Shown in pieces: positions 28,752 to 38,068 of a stretch of DNA of 64,000 bases. A program made the translations under genes and the position numbers. The first letter of the stretch is position 1. Every line of letters starts with the position of its first letter. The notes beneath the pieces are model-generated. The model was not told the origin of the DNA, made no database searches, and saw only the letters and a program-made list of their open reading frames with translations. Source of the stretch: Drouetiella hepatica Uher 2000/2452 (GTDB taxonomy: Bacteria; Cyanobacteriota; Cyanobacteriia; Elainellales; Elainellaceae); the NCBI GenBank assembly GCA_019359505.1, contig JAHHHD010000011.1, forward strand, positions 1-64,000. The letters are read 5' to 3'.

Positions 28752-29133
28752 AGCGCTCTGGCGTTTGTAGTAGCAGCGCTTGTAATTTGCGTTCCAGCGT
28801 TTGTGGCAATCATTTAAGTTTTTGTGACTGATAAGTGTTTGCGACTGACGCTTGAGCCTTTATGACTGGCGTTTGAATGTTTGTGACTCAGGCTTGAGTC
28901 TTGATTAATGACGTTCGAGTGTTTGTGACTCAAGCCTGAGCCTTTATGACTGGCGATCGAGTGTTTGTGACTTAGGCTTGAGTCTTTACTGCTGGCGTTC
29001 GAGTCTTTACGACTGGCGCTTGAGTATTTGCGACTGGCGCTTGAGTATTTGCGACTGGCGTTCGAGTGTTTGTGGCTGGCGCTTGAGTGTTTGTGGCGAT
29101 CGTTGAATAGTCAATGTCAGAACGCATTACAGG
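28752..29133. repeat. 21-bp degenerate minisatellite
   Basis: The gap is filled by a degenerate tandem repeat with unit gactggcgcttgagtatttgc. The last copies (about 28985-29090) are nearly exact at 21-bp spacing and the earlier ones are diverged. Stop codons in each frame argue against coding. It follows the 66-aa gene and ends at the stop of the convergent Roco gene. Confidence 0.75.
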
Positions 29134-32100
29134 CTACTCTGCTTCTATAAAGCCTTTGACTAAAGCGATGACAGGCTTGACGGCAGGGTGATCGATCGCC
29201 TCTTCCAGCGCAGTGGTGCCGCCTTCTTTGAGGGCGTTGATAATTCGGGCTTTGAGGGTGGGATTCTTTTCAATTGATTCGATCGCCTTGGCGCTGATCA
29301 TGGCTTGACCTATGGGCGTGGTGCGATCGTAAGTCTGGTCGAGATGATTCAGCAAATCTTGGATATCTTGGGCAGCTTGAGCCAGGTTGTGGCTGGGAGC
29401 TTGGTGAATATGTTGGTTAGCTTGCTGGCGGGCGTTGTCTTTGACTTCGTTGGCGAAGTTGCCAATGTTTGCACCTTGAAGATTATTGGTATTCTCAGTC
29501 ACGGGTTTATGATCTCCTTGCTGATTAGTGTTGTGGATATGGATGTTGAAACGATCGCCTATGTATCCCCTTCCTAGCGCCTCCATCTTATCCAGTTCTC
29601 CGTCCTTGCCGTAAAACTTGCGATCGATGTCGGAGTCGATGGTGTCATCGAGGAGACGGCGCACGTTCACATTTTCGCCGCTTTCGTGACATTCGATGGT
29701 GGGGCGACCTTGCTCAATGCAGCGCTGGAGGCGATCGCGCGGGAAGGGAAAAGGCTGAAGCTGGGTTTTGCAGTGGGTGCAGTTGCAGGGAATCAGGGTG
29801 TCGTATTCTAGGCGTTCGTAGGTGTCGTGGATTTTTTGGAATTCGTAGTGGAGCGCTACGAGGAAGTCTCTTTGGTGGCTGCCGCTAAGTCGGATGCGGA
29901 TTTCCCGATTGTGGTAGCGTTCGGTGACTTCGGCACGGGCACGATCTTGAACCAAAACAACGCCTGTTTTCCAGACGAGCGCTTGATCTGGATCAGAGAC
30001 GTTTTCGATTAGCTTGTGCATTTCGACAATGAAGCGGGTGAGGATGCCTTTGGGCATAAAGCCTTTGTAGCGGTAGCGCAGCAGCAGGTTTTGGCTGGTA
30101 TCCCAATCGTAGTAAGGGGAGTCGGGGGAGAGCAGGTGCGGAGCGATGTAGTGCCCTTCGCGGCGGGGAATCTCGTAGCAGACTTTGAAGGCTTTCATGA
30201 GCTGGAGCAGTTCGGAGCGCATGTCGGCATATTGCTGGGCTTGCCAGATGTCGTTGAGATCGGCATCGCTAAATTGTCCGAGCTGCTGCTTGACGGTGGG
30301 GTTGTCGAGAATTTTGTAGACGGCGGCTGTGCCCCAGTTGGGTTTGAGGATGAGGCGATAGCGGAGGATGGGATCTTTTTGAAAGTGTAGACAAATGCCG
30401 AGGCTGTGAAGGAAACGGCTGAGGTCAAACATCTCCTCGCGTTTGAGGATACCGTGGTAGCGGCAGGTTGCCTCATAGTCGGCACAGTCGATGTAGTTGC
30501 GTCCATCGTTTTCCAGGCTATAGCGAACGTTGAGCCAGGGCGTGGGGAAGGGAATGCCATCGGGGAGCAGGTCTTCGAGGCTGTGCTGAATTGCAGTTTG
30601 GATGGCGGAGAGTCCGCGATTGTCGGCAAGGTTGGTGCTGAGGGGAGGCTTGAGGTTGGCAAATTCGGCGCGGAGTTCCCGCAGGTTGAGGTTGCAGGTG
30701 CGGTCTAGCTTTTCGTTTTGGATCAGCAAGACGGGGCTATCGTCGCTCAGCAGACGGATGATTTGTAGCCAGAAGTAGTGGTCGGTGTCTTCTTTGCGGC
30801 TATCGGCAACCAGCAGGTAGAGGGAGCGCTCGGTGAGAAAAAATTGGTGGGTTTGGTGATAGATTTCTTGCCCGCCAAAATCCCAGAGGTTGACCTTGTA
30901 GACTTGCTGGTTGCGTCCGGTGAACTCCCATCGCAAGATGTCGATGCCTTGGGTAGAGGTATCCTGGGTTTCGGGAGGCAGGCTGTAGTCGGAGTCGAGG
31001 AGTTTGCGGGCAAGGCTGGTTTTTCCGGCTCCGCCCTCGCCCACAATCAGGATTTTGGCTTCGTAGAGTTGGGTGGCAGCAGTGGGGTCTTGGATGCGGA
31101 AATAGTAGTCGAGGATGGGACGGGCATCAGGTAGTTTTTCGCCTTCTTTGGGGGCAAGAATGTCGGGGGGAATGCTGATAGGGTTGCTCCGCAGGTCGAG
31201 TTTCTCTAAGTGGGCAAGCTGAGAAACTGCCTTCGGGATTTGCGTGACCTGATTTTTTTCAAGGTCAAGCATCATCAGATTGGTCAGTTGGGCGATCGAG
31301 TCTGGGATTGCTGTGATTTGGTTGCTACGGAGGGAAAGCTCTGTCAGATTGGTCAGTTGGGCGATCGAGTCTGGGATTGCTGTGATTTGGTTGCTATTGA
31401 GGTAAAGCTCCGTCAGATTGGTCAGTTGGGCGATCGACTCGGGGATGACGCTAATTTGGTTGCTATTGAGGCGAAGCTGCGTCAGATTGGTCAGTTGGGC
31501 GATCGAGTCTGGGATTGCTGTGATTTGGTTGCTACGGAGGGAAAGCTCTGTCAGATTGGTCAGTTGGGCGATCGAGTCTGGGATTGCTGTGATTTGGTTG
31601 CTACGGAGGGAAAGCTCCGTCAGATTGGTCAGTTGGGCGATCGACTCGGGGATGATACTAATTTGGTTGATATGGAGGCGAAGCTGCGTCAGATTGGTCA
31701 GTTGAGCGATCGAGTCTGGGATTGCTGTGATTTGGTTGCTAGAGAGGTAAAGCTCCGTCAGATTGGTCAGTTGGGCGATCGACTCGGGGATGGTGCTGAT
31801 TTGGTTGCTATGGAGGTAAAGCTCCGTCAGATTAGTCAGTTGGGCGATCGACTCGGGGATGGTGCTGATTTGGTTGCTAGACAGGTCAAGCGTCGTCAGA
31901 TTGGTCAGTTGGGCGATCGACTCGGGGATGGTGCTGATTTGGTTGCTATGGAGGCGAAGCTGCGTCAGATTCGTCAGTTGGGCAATCGAGTCAGGAATGG
32001 TGCTGATTTGGTTGCTATGGAGGCGAAGCTGCGTCAGATTCGTCAGTTGGGCAATCGAGTCAGGGATTTCTAATAAGCCAACGCTCGTTAGATTTAAGTA

Positions 32101-32415
32101 CTCTAACTGCCGTAGTCCCAAAATAACTTCTGGAATGACCCTTAAAGGATTGCCGCTCAGTCTTAGCGTTTTCAGATTTTCTAACGCTTCAAGCGCTTGA
32201 GGCAATACCGTAAGTTGATTGGTGGTCACGGTCGGAATCGACTTGCCCTCTGCCCATTGCCACTTCTCTACCTTCCCCAAAATCAACGTCTCAAGCTGAG
32301 TCAGCTTACCGATTTCCGCAGGTAGTTCCGTCAGCTCTTTGCCAGAGAGATCTAGCTCTGTCCAGACCTCATCCGCAGCGCGATCGATCAGCTCCAGCAA
32401 TTCCTCACGGATCAT
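29134..32415 (-). CDS. LRR-Roc-COR (Roco) family GTPase
   Basis: This protein has 1093 residues from the ATG at 32415 (MIREELLELIDRA). Leucine-rich repeats fill about residues 20-430, mostly 23-residue units (LTNLTELYLHSNQISTIPES). The Roc GTPase follows, with P-loop GEGGAGKTSL near 456, LWDFGGQEIYH and NEKLD. The COR domain covers about 640-800. A CNCTHC-type cysteine pair is near 910. The tail has Asn/Gln/His-rich NIHIHNTNQQGDHKPVTENT and a helical end. Roco proteins are signalling GTPases; a bacterial role, including possible immunity, is inference. Confidence 0.9.
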   Translation of the reverse strand: MIREELLELIDRAADEVWTELDLSGKELTELPAEIGKLTQLETLILGKVEKWQWAEGKSIPTVTTNQLTVLPQALEALENLKTLRLSGNPLRVIPEVILGLRQLEYLNLTSVGLLEIPDSIAQLTNLTQLRLHSNQISTIPDSIAQLTNLTQLRLHSNQISTIPESIAQLTNLTTLDLSSNQISTIPESIAQLTNLTELYLHSNQISTIPESIAQLTNLTELYLSSNQITAIPDSIAQLTNLTQLRLHINQISIIPESIAQLTNLTELSLRSNQITAIPDSIAQLTNLTELSLRSNQITAIPDSIAQLTNLTQLRLNSNQISVIPESIAQLTNLTELYLNSNQITAIPDSIAQLTNLTELSLRSNQITAIPDSIAQLTNLMMLDLEKNQVTQIPKAVSQLAHLEKLDLRSNPISIPPDILAPKEGEKLPDARPILDYYFRIQDPTAATQLYEAKILIVGEGGAGKTSLARKLLDSDYSLPPETQDTSTQGIDILRWEFTGRNQQVYKVNLWDFGGQEIYHQTHQFFLTERSLYLLVADSRKEDTDHYFWLQIIRLLSDDSPVLLIQNEKLDRTCNLNLRELRAEFANLKPPLSTNLADNRGLSAIQTAIQHSLEDLLPDGIPFPTPWLNVRYSLENDGRNYIDCADYEATCRYHGILKREEMFDLSRFLHSLGICLHFQKDPILRYRLILKPNWGTAAVYKILDNPTVKQQLGQFSDADLNDIWQAQQYADMRSELLQLMKAFKVCYEIPRREGHYIAPHLLSPDSPYYDWDTSQNLLLRYRYKGFMPKGILTRFIVEMHKLIENVSDPDQALVWKTGVVLVQDRARAEVTERYHNREIRIRLSGSHQRDFLVALHYEFQKIHDTYERLEYDTLIPCNCTHCKTQLQPFPFPRDRLQRCIEQGRPTIECHESGENVNVRRLLDDTIDSDIDRKFYGKDGELDKMEALGRGYIGDRFNIHIHNTNQQGDHKPVTENTNNLQGANIGNFANEVKDNARQQANQHIHQAPSHNLAQAAQDIQDLLNHLDQTYDRTTPIGQAMISAKAIESIEKNPTLKARIINALKEGGTTALEEAIDHPAVKPVIALVKGFIEAE
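31250..32060 (-). repeat. 69-bp tandem repeats encoding leucine-rich repeats
   Basis: About a dozen consecutive 69-bp units encode 23-residue LRRs and share long identical blocks such as cagattggtcagttgggcga. Such uniformity implies recent expansion or gene conversion. Antisense reading frames here are by-products of the repeat. Confidence 0.85.
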
Positions 32416-32562
32416 GGGGTGTCTCTTGAGTGGTGCTTTTATTTTGGCAGAGGATTGGGGAGATAGGGAGATCAGGGGATGAGGAGCTGGAAAGATAAGG
32501 GGGTGTTGAAAGTAGCAGTTCAGTCCGTCTAGAGTGATGAAAGAAAGTGAGAGGAGAAACTG

Positions 32563-32799
32563 ATGCAGCCCATTCAACAACAAATCATAGAAATCTTACA
32601 AACGCTCCCTTCAATCGAGCAACAAAAGGTTCTCGACTTCGCAGAATTCCTCCAAAGCAAACAGCAGATCTCTCAACCAGAACCCGAAAAACCAATCTCT
32701 GTGCTGGAACTTGCAGGAGATCTGATCGGCAGCTTGCAGGGTGGCCCATCCGATCTCTCTACGAATAAAAAGTACATGGAAGGATTTGGAGAGGAATGA
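32563..32799 (+). CDS. DUF2281/VapB-like antitoxin
   Basis: This 78-aa protein begins MQPIQQQIIEILQTLPSIEQ, then KVLDFAEFLQSKQ. This matches small DUF2281 antitoxins normally paired with a PIN-type toxin. Its ATG has an aggag site. The stop overlaps a further ATG (32796) that opens only an 8-codon frame (MRQFVQYL) before a stop at the edge of a MITE. The toxin partner seems to be missing. Transcribed divergently from the Roco gene. Confidence 0.7.
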   Translation: MQPIQQQIIEILQTLPSIEQQKVLDFAEFLQSKQQISQPEPEKPISVLELAGDLIGSLQGGPSDLSTNKKYMEGFGEE

Positions 32800-32815
32800 G
32801 GCAATTCGTTCAATA

Positions 32816-32988
32816 TTTAAGAGGAGGTTTGAAAAGTCCAACTATGGGTAGCGAAACGTTTCAGATCCCCCTCAATCCCCCTTCAAAAGGGGGACTTTGA
32901 GTTCATTTCCCCCCTTTTGAAGGGGGGCAGGGGGGATCAACAGGTGCCCAAAATCACAGCCGACCCCTTTTCAGACATTCTCTAAATA
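32816..32988. repeat. Family M-related MITE next to the antitoxin
   Basis: The ends ttaagaggaggtttgaaaag and cttttcagacattctctaaa are inverted repeats. The inside carries cccccttcaaaaggggg palindromes rather than the attctgggg type. It begins 17 bp after the antitoxin stop, where a toxin gene would be expected. Confidence 0.65.
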
Positions 32989-33072
32989 GCCAAACTAGCA
33001 ACCCAACCTCACCCTGTTCTCACCGATCGCCTTTGGGGAACCCTACAGAAAACCCATTGGGAACCGCTCACC

Positions 33073-33576
33073 ATGTCCTACCCAGAGATCAAAGCCACCC
33101 TCACCGACGCAGAGCTGCAAGAAATTAAGCAGGCGATCGCCACCATTCAGCAAAATCTGCCCTTCCTGATTACCCTCAGCGCCGACGAACGCAAGCGCCT
33201 CTACAAAATGGGTGACAAACGCCTCGCCTTTGTGCAAAACAGCCTCAACGCCGCCCAAAGCAACCGCAACATTCTACCCGCCAGCTTCGATCTCGAAGGA
33301 TTCGCCAACGACTATCGCCTCACCCTCAGCCTGAATGAACTGCTGATGCTGTTGCACCAGTTGACCGAACAAGTAGACGATACCCTAGTAGCAGTCAGCA
33401 GCGAAGCCATGAGCAGCAGCCTCACCGTCTATGATTACGTCAAAACTGCCGCCAAAAAGACTCCCGGATTGAAAGCGATCGCTGAACAGCTCGGCACCCT
33501 ATTCAAAGCCATGAAGAGTAAGTCTACAAAGGCGATCGCTGTACCTGCCGCTGAGCCGTTTAAGCAGGCAAGTTAG
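33073..33576 (+). CDS. Conserved helical protein of unknown function (167 aa)
   Basis: This soluble, helix-rich protein opens MSYPEIKATLTDAELQEIKQ and ends with a basic, Ala-rich tail. There is no signal peptide or recognisable catalytic motif. Regular amphipathic helices (INTL-like LNELLMLLHQLTEQVDDTLV region) suggest a helical bundle. I recall similar hypothetical proteins in filamentous cyanobacteria but cannot name a family. Confidence 0.65.
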   Translation: MSYPEIKATLTDAELQEIKQAIATIQQNLPFLITLSADERKRLYKMGDKRLAFVQNSLNAAQSNRNILPASFDLEGFANDYRLTLSLNELLMLLHQLTEQVDDTLVAVSSEAMSSSLTVYDYVKTAAKKTPGLKAIAEQLGTLFKAMKSKSTKAIAVPAAEPFKQAS

Positions 33577-33961
33577 GTCAGCCCTGTGCTGAGCATGGCA
33601 CACGAAGGATTTTACATCACGCTTGCAGTTCAGAAGTTCAAGCAGGTAGCGGAAAACATCGCGCTTTCAGCCGCAAGCTTCGCCGCCGTACCTCACCACA
33701 GGGCGCTTGTAGGTTAAAGCTTCGCCGCCGTACCTCACCACAGGGCGCTTGTAGGTTAGAGCTTCAAACGTGAACCTCACCACAGGGCGCTTTCAGCCGC
33801 AAGCTTCGCCGCCGTATCTTACCACAGGGCGATCGCAGGTTAAAGCTTCAAGCGTGAACCTCACCACAGGGTGATTGAAGCTCAAAGCTCCCCTTTCAGG
33901 GGAACAAAACTACTCAAAGTCCCCCTTTTTAAGATGCAAGGGGCAGAGGCATAAGTTCTAT
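33577..33961. repeat. 42-bp minisatellite (about five copies)
   Basis: A 42-bp unit containing cctcaccacagggcgcttgt repeats from about 33660 to 33880, with accaca at 33695, 33737 and 33779 and two later copies. Some units carry cttcgccgcc and others cttcaaacgt. The remainder has a degraded piece resembling family M arms (aaagtccccctttttaag). No gene is present. Confidence 0.75.
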
Positions 33962-34318
33962 CTAATTCGATCGCAGTGCTAGCGCCAGACTGACCACAAC
34001 GATGCCAGCGAGTATCAGCCAAGTTGCATTGCGCCGTAGCCAGTTTTTAGAGGCTTGCGATCTGCTGTTTATAGATTTTCCAGTCGCGATCGGCTGAAAC
34101 CTATTCTGGTACAGCGTACATTCTCTCGCGTAAGGACGCTGGGGGTAGTTGCAGGTGTCATCCTCATGATAGGTGCAGGTTTCACAAAGAAACTCCCCTC
34201 CTGTAGATCGATGGAGGGGAATGCCGGGATGACCATGGGCTTTTAGGGCTGTGCGGCAGTGGGGACAGGCGATCGCCTGGGCAACCACTGGCTGATGACA
34301 TCGGGGACAGGTCGGCAT
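33962..34318 (-). CDS. Zinc-ribbon protein with C-terminal membrane anchor
   Basis: This 118-aa protein starts at the ATG at 34318 (MPTCPRCHQPV). A rubredoxin-like zinc ribbon uses CPRC and CPHC near the N-terminus, and a second Cys cluster (CETC...CNYP...C) follows. A C-terminal transmembrane helix (WLILAGIVVVSLALAL) anchors it, exposing the ribbons to the cytoplasm. The function is unknown. Confidence 0.72.
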   Translation of the reverse strand: MPTCPRCHQPVVAQAIACPHCRTALKAHGHPGIPLHRSTGGEFLCETCTYHEDDTCNYPQRPYARECTLYQNRFQPIATGKSINSRSQASKNWLRRNATWLILAGIVVVSLALALRSN

Positions 34319-34390
34319 GGGCGCGTTAGGAGTTAAACTAAACCGCAAAGTTTCCTCGATCCTAGCCCAGAATCCTAACTCAGAGATTTT

Positions 34391-34547
34391 ATAGCTGTCG
34401 CCAGTTTGCTTAGGACATTTAGGGTGGCGGTTGCTGTAGCGCTACGCGCTTAGATCCAATGAGTTATTTTTTGAGAGCCGCGTGGAGCGCGGCTCTCAAA
34501 AAATAACTCGTCCTAACTCAATTACGTAGGGCCATACATGATTTGCC
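34391..34547. repeat. Composite hairpin element H5
   Basis: The 34461-34509 stem is a perfect 22 bp (gagttattttttgagagccg... with mirrored right arm) around tggag. To its left lies half of an H8-type element (tatagctgtcgccagtttgc and ttaggacatttagggtg). The piece thus looks like one element inserted into or recombined with another. It separates the zinc-ribbon and cyclase genes. Confidence 0.75.
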
Positions 34548-34561
34548 CTAGGTCTGAAACA

Positions 34562-37500
34562 TTACCTCATCCGGGTTTCTGGATCGGGATGAATGGAGAA
34601 GGTGAGGACGGTTTCATCAACGCCCCTTAGAGTCAGCGGGCTGTATTTGGTGATGGCATCTTCCTCTAGCTCCAGGTAATCTGCAACAGCAGCCGAAACC
34701 AAAATGGAGCTAGGTTCGGCAGCCTCCTGAATTCGGGCGGCTATGTTGACGCTAGGCCCGATCGCCGTGTAGTCTGCCCGTTCCGAGCCGCCAAACATGC
34801 CCACAACGGCTGTACCCTGATGAATGCCGCACCGAAACTGCACGGTTTGGGTAATGCCCTGAGCGTGCCACTTTTCGTTGAGCCTTGCCAAAGTTTTATA
34901 CATTTGCCGTGCTGAGGCGATCGCCCGCCTCACCTGTTCATTGGGGCTGATTTCTTCGGGTGCGCCAAAGATCGCCAGAATTGCGTCCCCCATAAATTTA
35001 TCGACCGTCCCGCCATTGTCAAAAATGGCGTGGGTCATTTCAGTTAAGTATTCGTTCAGTAGCTCAGCCACCCGGCGCGATCGCAGCGTGTTGGACAACT
35101 GCGTGAACCCAATAATGTCGCTAAACAGAATCGTGATCATTCGAGGTTCAGGACGCAGATCTAGCGCCAGGTTTCCCTGAGCGGCTCGTTTGACTAAGGC
35201 AGGCGGCAAAAAGCGGCTCAGCACCGATTCTGTCAAATAGGTATTTAGCTCAGCCACCTTGCGTTCGCTGGCTTTCAGCGCCAGCAGGTTCCGCACCTCT
35301 GCTAAAAGCTCGCGATCGTTAAACGGCTTAGACAAATAGGCATCCGCTCCTTGCTCTGCGCCTTCAATGCGGGTTTCCTCGTCGGCTTTTGCCGTTAGCA
35401 GAATAATTGGAATGCCTTTAAGCGTTTCCTGCTGACGAATCATGCGGATCATTTCTAGCCCAGAGACTAGCGGCATCATCAGATCCGTCACGATAATGTG
35501 GGGCTGAAGGGCTTGGGCAACTTGAAAGCCCTCCGCTCCGTTGCGGGCAGTATGTACCTCATGTCCGACTCTTTGCAAGACGGTAGATACGTAGCCGCGC
35601 ATATCGGCATTGTCTTCGACAATCAGCACCTTAGCCACTAAAGAGGGCGAGGCGATCGCCTCTGGGGCTGAGGGCAACCCTGAATAGGACGAAGGCAATG
35701 TCAAAGGCAATGTTAAAGAGTCGGCTGGGGCATTCTGGAAGTCTTGTTGCAGCTCGGTTTCAATGTCTGCTAACTCGATCGCGGCGCGGCTAAGTTCTGG
35801 CTCTGCCGGAGTTTCAACCACCTGTTCGCTGGGCAAATGCGCCCTGCCCGTCTGGAGCTGAACCGTGAAGATAGTGCCTTCGCCATAGGTCGATTCTACG
35901 GTGACGCTGCCGCCGTGCAGTTCGACTAGCTCTTTAACTAAGGCTAGCCCCAGACCGCTCCCCTCATGGCTACGGCTCGCAGAACCATCGGCTTGCCGAA
36001 ATCGCTCAAACAAATGGGGAATCTGATCGGGGCGAATGCCCATGCCCGTATCTTTAACCTGAATCAGGCAGCGATCGCCTCCCGCCCTCAAATTGACCGC
36101 GATCGTTCCCCCCGCCTCAGTAAATTTGATAGCGTTGGACAGCAAATTGTAGAGAACCTTATCAAATTTCTCCAGATCCAAAAAAATTGCTGGATAGTCC
36201 TTGATCTCGTTCAAATCGGTCAGCAGGGCAATCTGTTTTTTCTCGCAGTAGGGCTTGAAGGAGTTCACCACCTGCGCCACGAAGTCTAGCAGATCACAAG
36301 GACGGAAAGAAGGCTGCATCTGTCCGGCATCCAAACGCTGCAAATCTAGGAGTTGGTTGACCAAACGCAGCAGACGGCGAGAGTTGCGTTGGGCTACAAC
36401 CGCCTGCTCGTAAGACAGTCCCTGCTCCTGCTCTACAGCAGATTCTAGCGGCCCTAGCATTAGGGTCAGAGGCGTCCGAAACTCGTGGGAGACATTTTGA
36501 AAGAACTCAGTTTTTTGGCGATCGAGTTCTAAAAGCTGCTCCGCCTGTTGACGGGTTGTTTGGTAGAGTCGAGCCTGCTGCACAGCAATTGCGGCTTGAG
36601 CAGCCACCGCCTGAGCTAGCTCCACTTCTTCTGGTTCCCAGGGGCGAGGCTGAGTAATTTGTCGGAGCGAGATGCTGCCAATAATTTTGCCGTTGTAGAG
36701 CAAAGGCACAACCAGCAGGGCGCGGGCGGGCGATCGCAACGGCAAATCTATGTCATTCAGTTCGGGCTGATGATCGAGGTCATCCACCACCACAGGCATT
36801 TGTGTGAGCAGGAGCTGTTTTAGGATAGGATTGCCCTCGATCGGCGCTAGCGATTGGGGCAATGGGCGATCGGGTTGGGATGCTCCAGTTTTTGCCTCGG
36901 CTTTTGCCGCATCATGCTGCGATGCGTCGTGTAGTCCCACACACTGCACATATTTATCGTCTTCTGTCCACAGCGATAGAGCACACCCATCAGCGTGGAG
37001 CGCTTGCCCCAACTGCTGCGTGATGGCAGCAAAAATTTCCTGGGGATCAAGGCTAGAGCGAATGGTTGCTGTGATGGTGTTGATCAGAGCCTCGCGTTTG
37101 GCTAAGGCTCGAATCTGCTCGTAGGCACGGGCTTGAGAGAGAGCAGGAGCCGCTTGATTGGCCACCATGTAGACAAGCTGCACTTCATCCTCTTGCCAGA
37201 TGCGCGATCGCCCGCACTGGTGAATCGCCAAAACCGCCATTAGCTCTTGCTGAAAAATCAGCGGCACAACGAGGCTGGAGGCAATATTAGCCTGTTGATA
37301 AGCTTGCAGCCGCAGTCCGGTCGGATCAGCGTGAACGCGATCGTCGGTTTGGGACTCGGTGATCACCTCAATGTTGTGGGTAAACCAGACGGTATCTCCA
37401 AGGTGGCTCAGATCAAAGGCTAAGTTGCCTGCTGAACCCTCTGATAATTCTACGGGTAATTCTACGGGCGCCCTGTAGACAAACGTTTCGTCCTCCATGC

Positions 37501-38068
37501 GATCGTTCTGAAACGGACGCAAAATGCAACAATCGACCTCAAACATTTGCCCAACGCTCTCAACGATCGTCTGGAGGATCTGCTGATAGGTTTGAGCGCT
37601 ACGAATGGTGTTGTTGACCGCATTCAGCAGAGATTCTTGCCGGAGCGATCGCTGAAGCTCTTGAGTACGGGCTTTCAGCACATTGTGGGTATCGACTCCC
37701 TGCCGGACAACGGCTCTTAGCTCTTCGTCATCCCAGGGTTTATTGACATATTTGAAAACTTTGCCAGAGTTGATTGCCTCTACCAAGTCACCGACATCGG
37801 TGTAGCCCGTCAGAATAATCCGAATGGTGTCGGGATACTGAGTCGCAGTCAGGCTGAGAAACTCTGTGCCGCTCATTGAGGGCATCCGCTGATCGGAGAT
37901 AATGACTGCCACTTCGCCCTCGCGCTTCAGCGTGGCTAGCGCCTCATGACCACTTTCTGCCCGCAACACCTTAAACTCCCGGTAAAAGGTGCGATAGAGC
38001 AAATCCAAGTTATCTGGCTCGTCATCAACAACCAGAATCTTAGGCTTAGCGTGGTCTGAAGACTTCAT
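34562..38068 (-). CDS. cyaC: CyaC-like hybrid kinase/adenylate cyclase
   Basis: This protein has 1168 residues from the ATG at 38068 (agagga upstream). Order: receiver (about 10-125; acceptor Asp in IISDQRMPSM), two GAF domains (about 160-500), HisKA (NVSHEFRTPLT near 530), HATPase (DTGMGI, GSGLGLAL), a second receiver (about 825-940; IVTDLMMPLV) and a class III cyclase (FSDIIGFT...DKFMGDAILAIFG). The Lys in DKFMGD suits ATP as substrate. Architecture and length match Anabaena/Arthrospira CyaC, where the kinase controls cAMP synthesis. Confidence 0.9.
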   Translation of the reverse strand: MKSSDHAKPKILVVDDEPDNLDLLYRTFYREFKVLRAESGHEALATLKREGEVAVIISDQRMPSMSGTEFLSLTATQYPDTIRIILTGYTDVGDLVEAINSGKVFKYVNKPWDDEELRAVVRQGVDTHNVLKARTQELQRSLRQESLLNAVNNTIRSAQTYQQILQTIVESVGQMFEVDCCILRPFQNDRMEDETFVYRAPVELPVELSEGSAGNLAFDLSHLGDTVWFTHNIEVITESQTDDRVHADPTGLRLQAYQQANIASSLVVPLIFQQELMAVLAIHQCGRSRIWQEDEVQLVYMVANQAAPALSQARAYEQIRALAKREALINTITATIRSSLDPQEIFAAITQQLGQALHADGCALSLWTEDDKYVQCVGLHDASQHDAAKAEAKTGASQPDRPLPQSLAPIEGNPILKQLLLTQMPVVVDDLDHQPELNDIDLPLRSPARALLVVPLLYNGKIIGSISLRQITQPRPWEPEEVELAQAVAAQAAIAVQQARLYQTTRQQAEQLLELDRQKTEFFQNVSHEFRTPLTLMLGPLESAVEQEQGLSYEQAVVAQRNSRRLLRLVNQLLDLQRLDAGQMQPSFRPCDLLDFVAQVVNSFKPYCEKKQIALLTDLNEIKDYPAIFLDLEKFDKVLYNLLSNAIKFTEAGGTIAVNLRAGGDRCLIQVKDTGMGIRPDQIPHLFERFRQADGSASRSHEGSGLGLALVKELVELHGGSVTVESTYGEGTIFTVQLQTGRAHLPSEQVVETPAEPELSRAAIELADIETELQQDFQNAPADSLTLPLTLPSSYSGLPSAPEAIASPSLVAKVLIVEDNADMRGYVSTVLQRVGHEVHTARNGAEGFQVAQALQPHIIVTDLMMPLVSGLEMIRMIRQQETLKGIPIILLTAKADEETRIEGAEQGADAYLSKPFNDRELLAEVRNLLALKASERKVAELNTYLTESVLSRFLPPALVKRAAQGNLALDLRPEPRMITILFSDIIGFTQLSNTLRSRRVAELLNEYLTEMTHAIFDNGGTVDKFMGDAILAIFGAPEEISPNEQVRRAIASARQMYKTLARLNEKWHAQGITQTVQFRCGIHQGTAVVGMFGGSERADYTAIGPSVNIAARIQEAAEPSSILVSAAVADYLELEEDAITKYSPLTLRGVDETVLTFSIHPDPETRMR

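Noticed and set aside
28752-29133. Possible CRISPR array
   Set aside because: The 21-bp units are directly adjacent with no unique spacers, so this is a minisatellite.
31210-32073. A 287-codon plus-strand open frame rich in RQIGQLGDR units
   Set aside because: It is the antisense of the LRR repeats. The 69-bp period keeps a shadow frame open. The minus-strand LRR protein fits a known family; this one does not.
33577-33961. Possible CRISPR array or iteron origin
   Set aside because: The 42-bp units abut without spacers, and no replication or cas gene is near.
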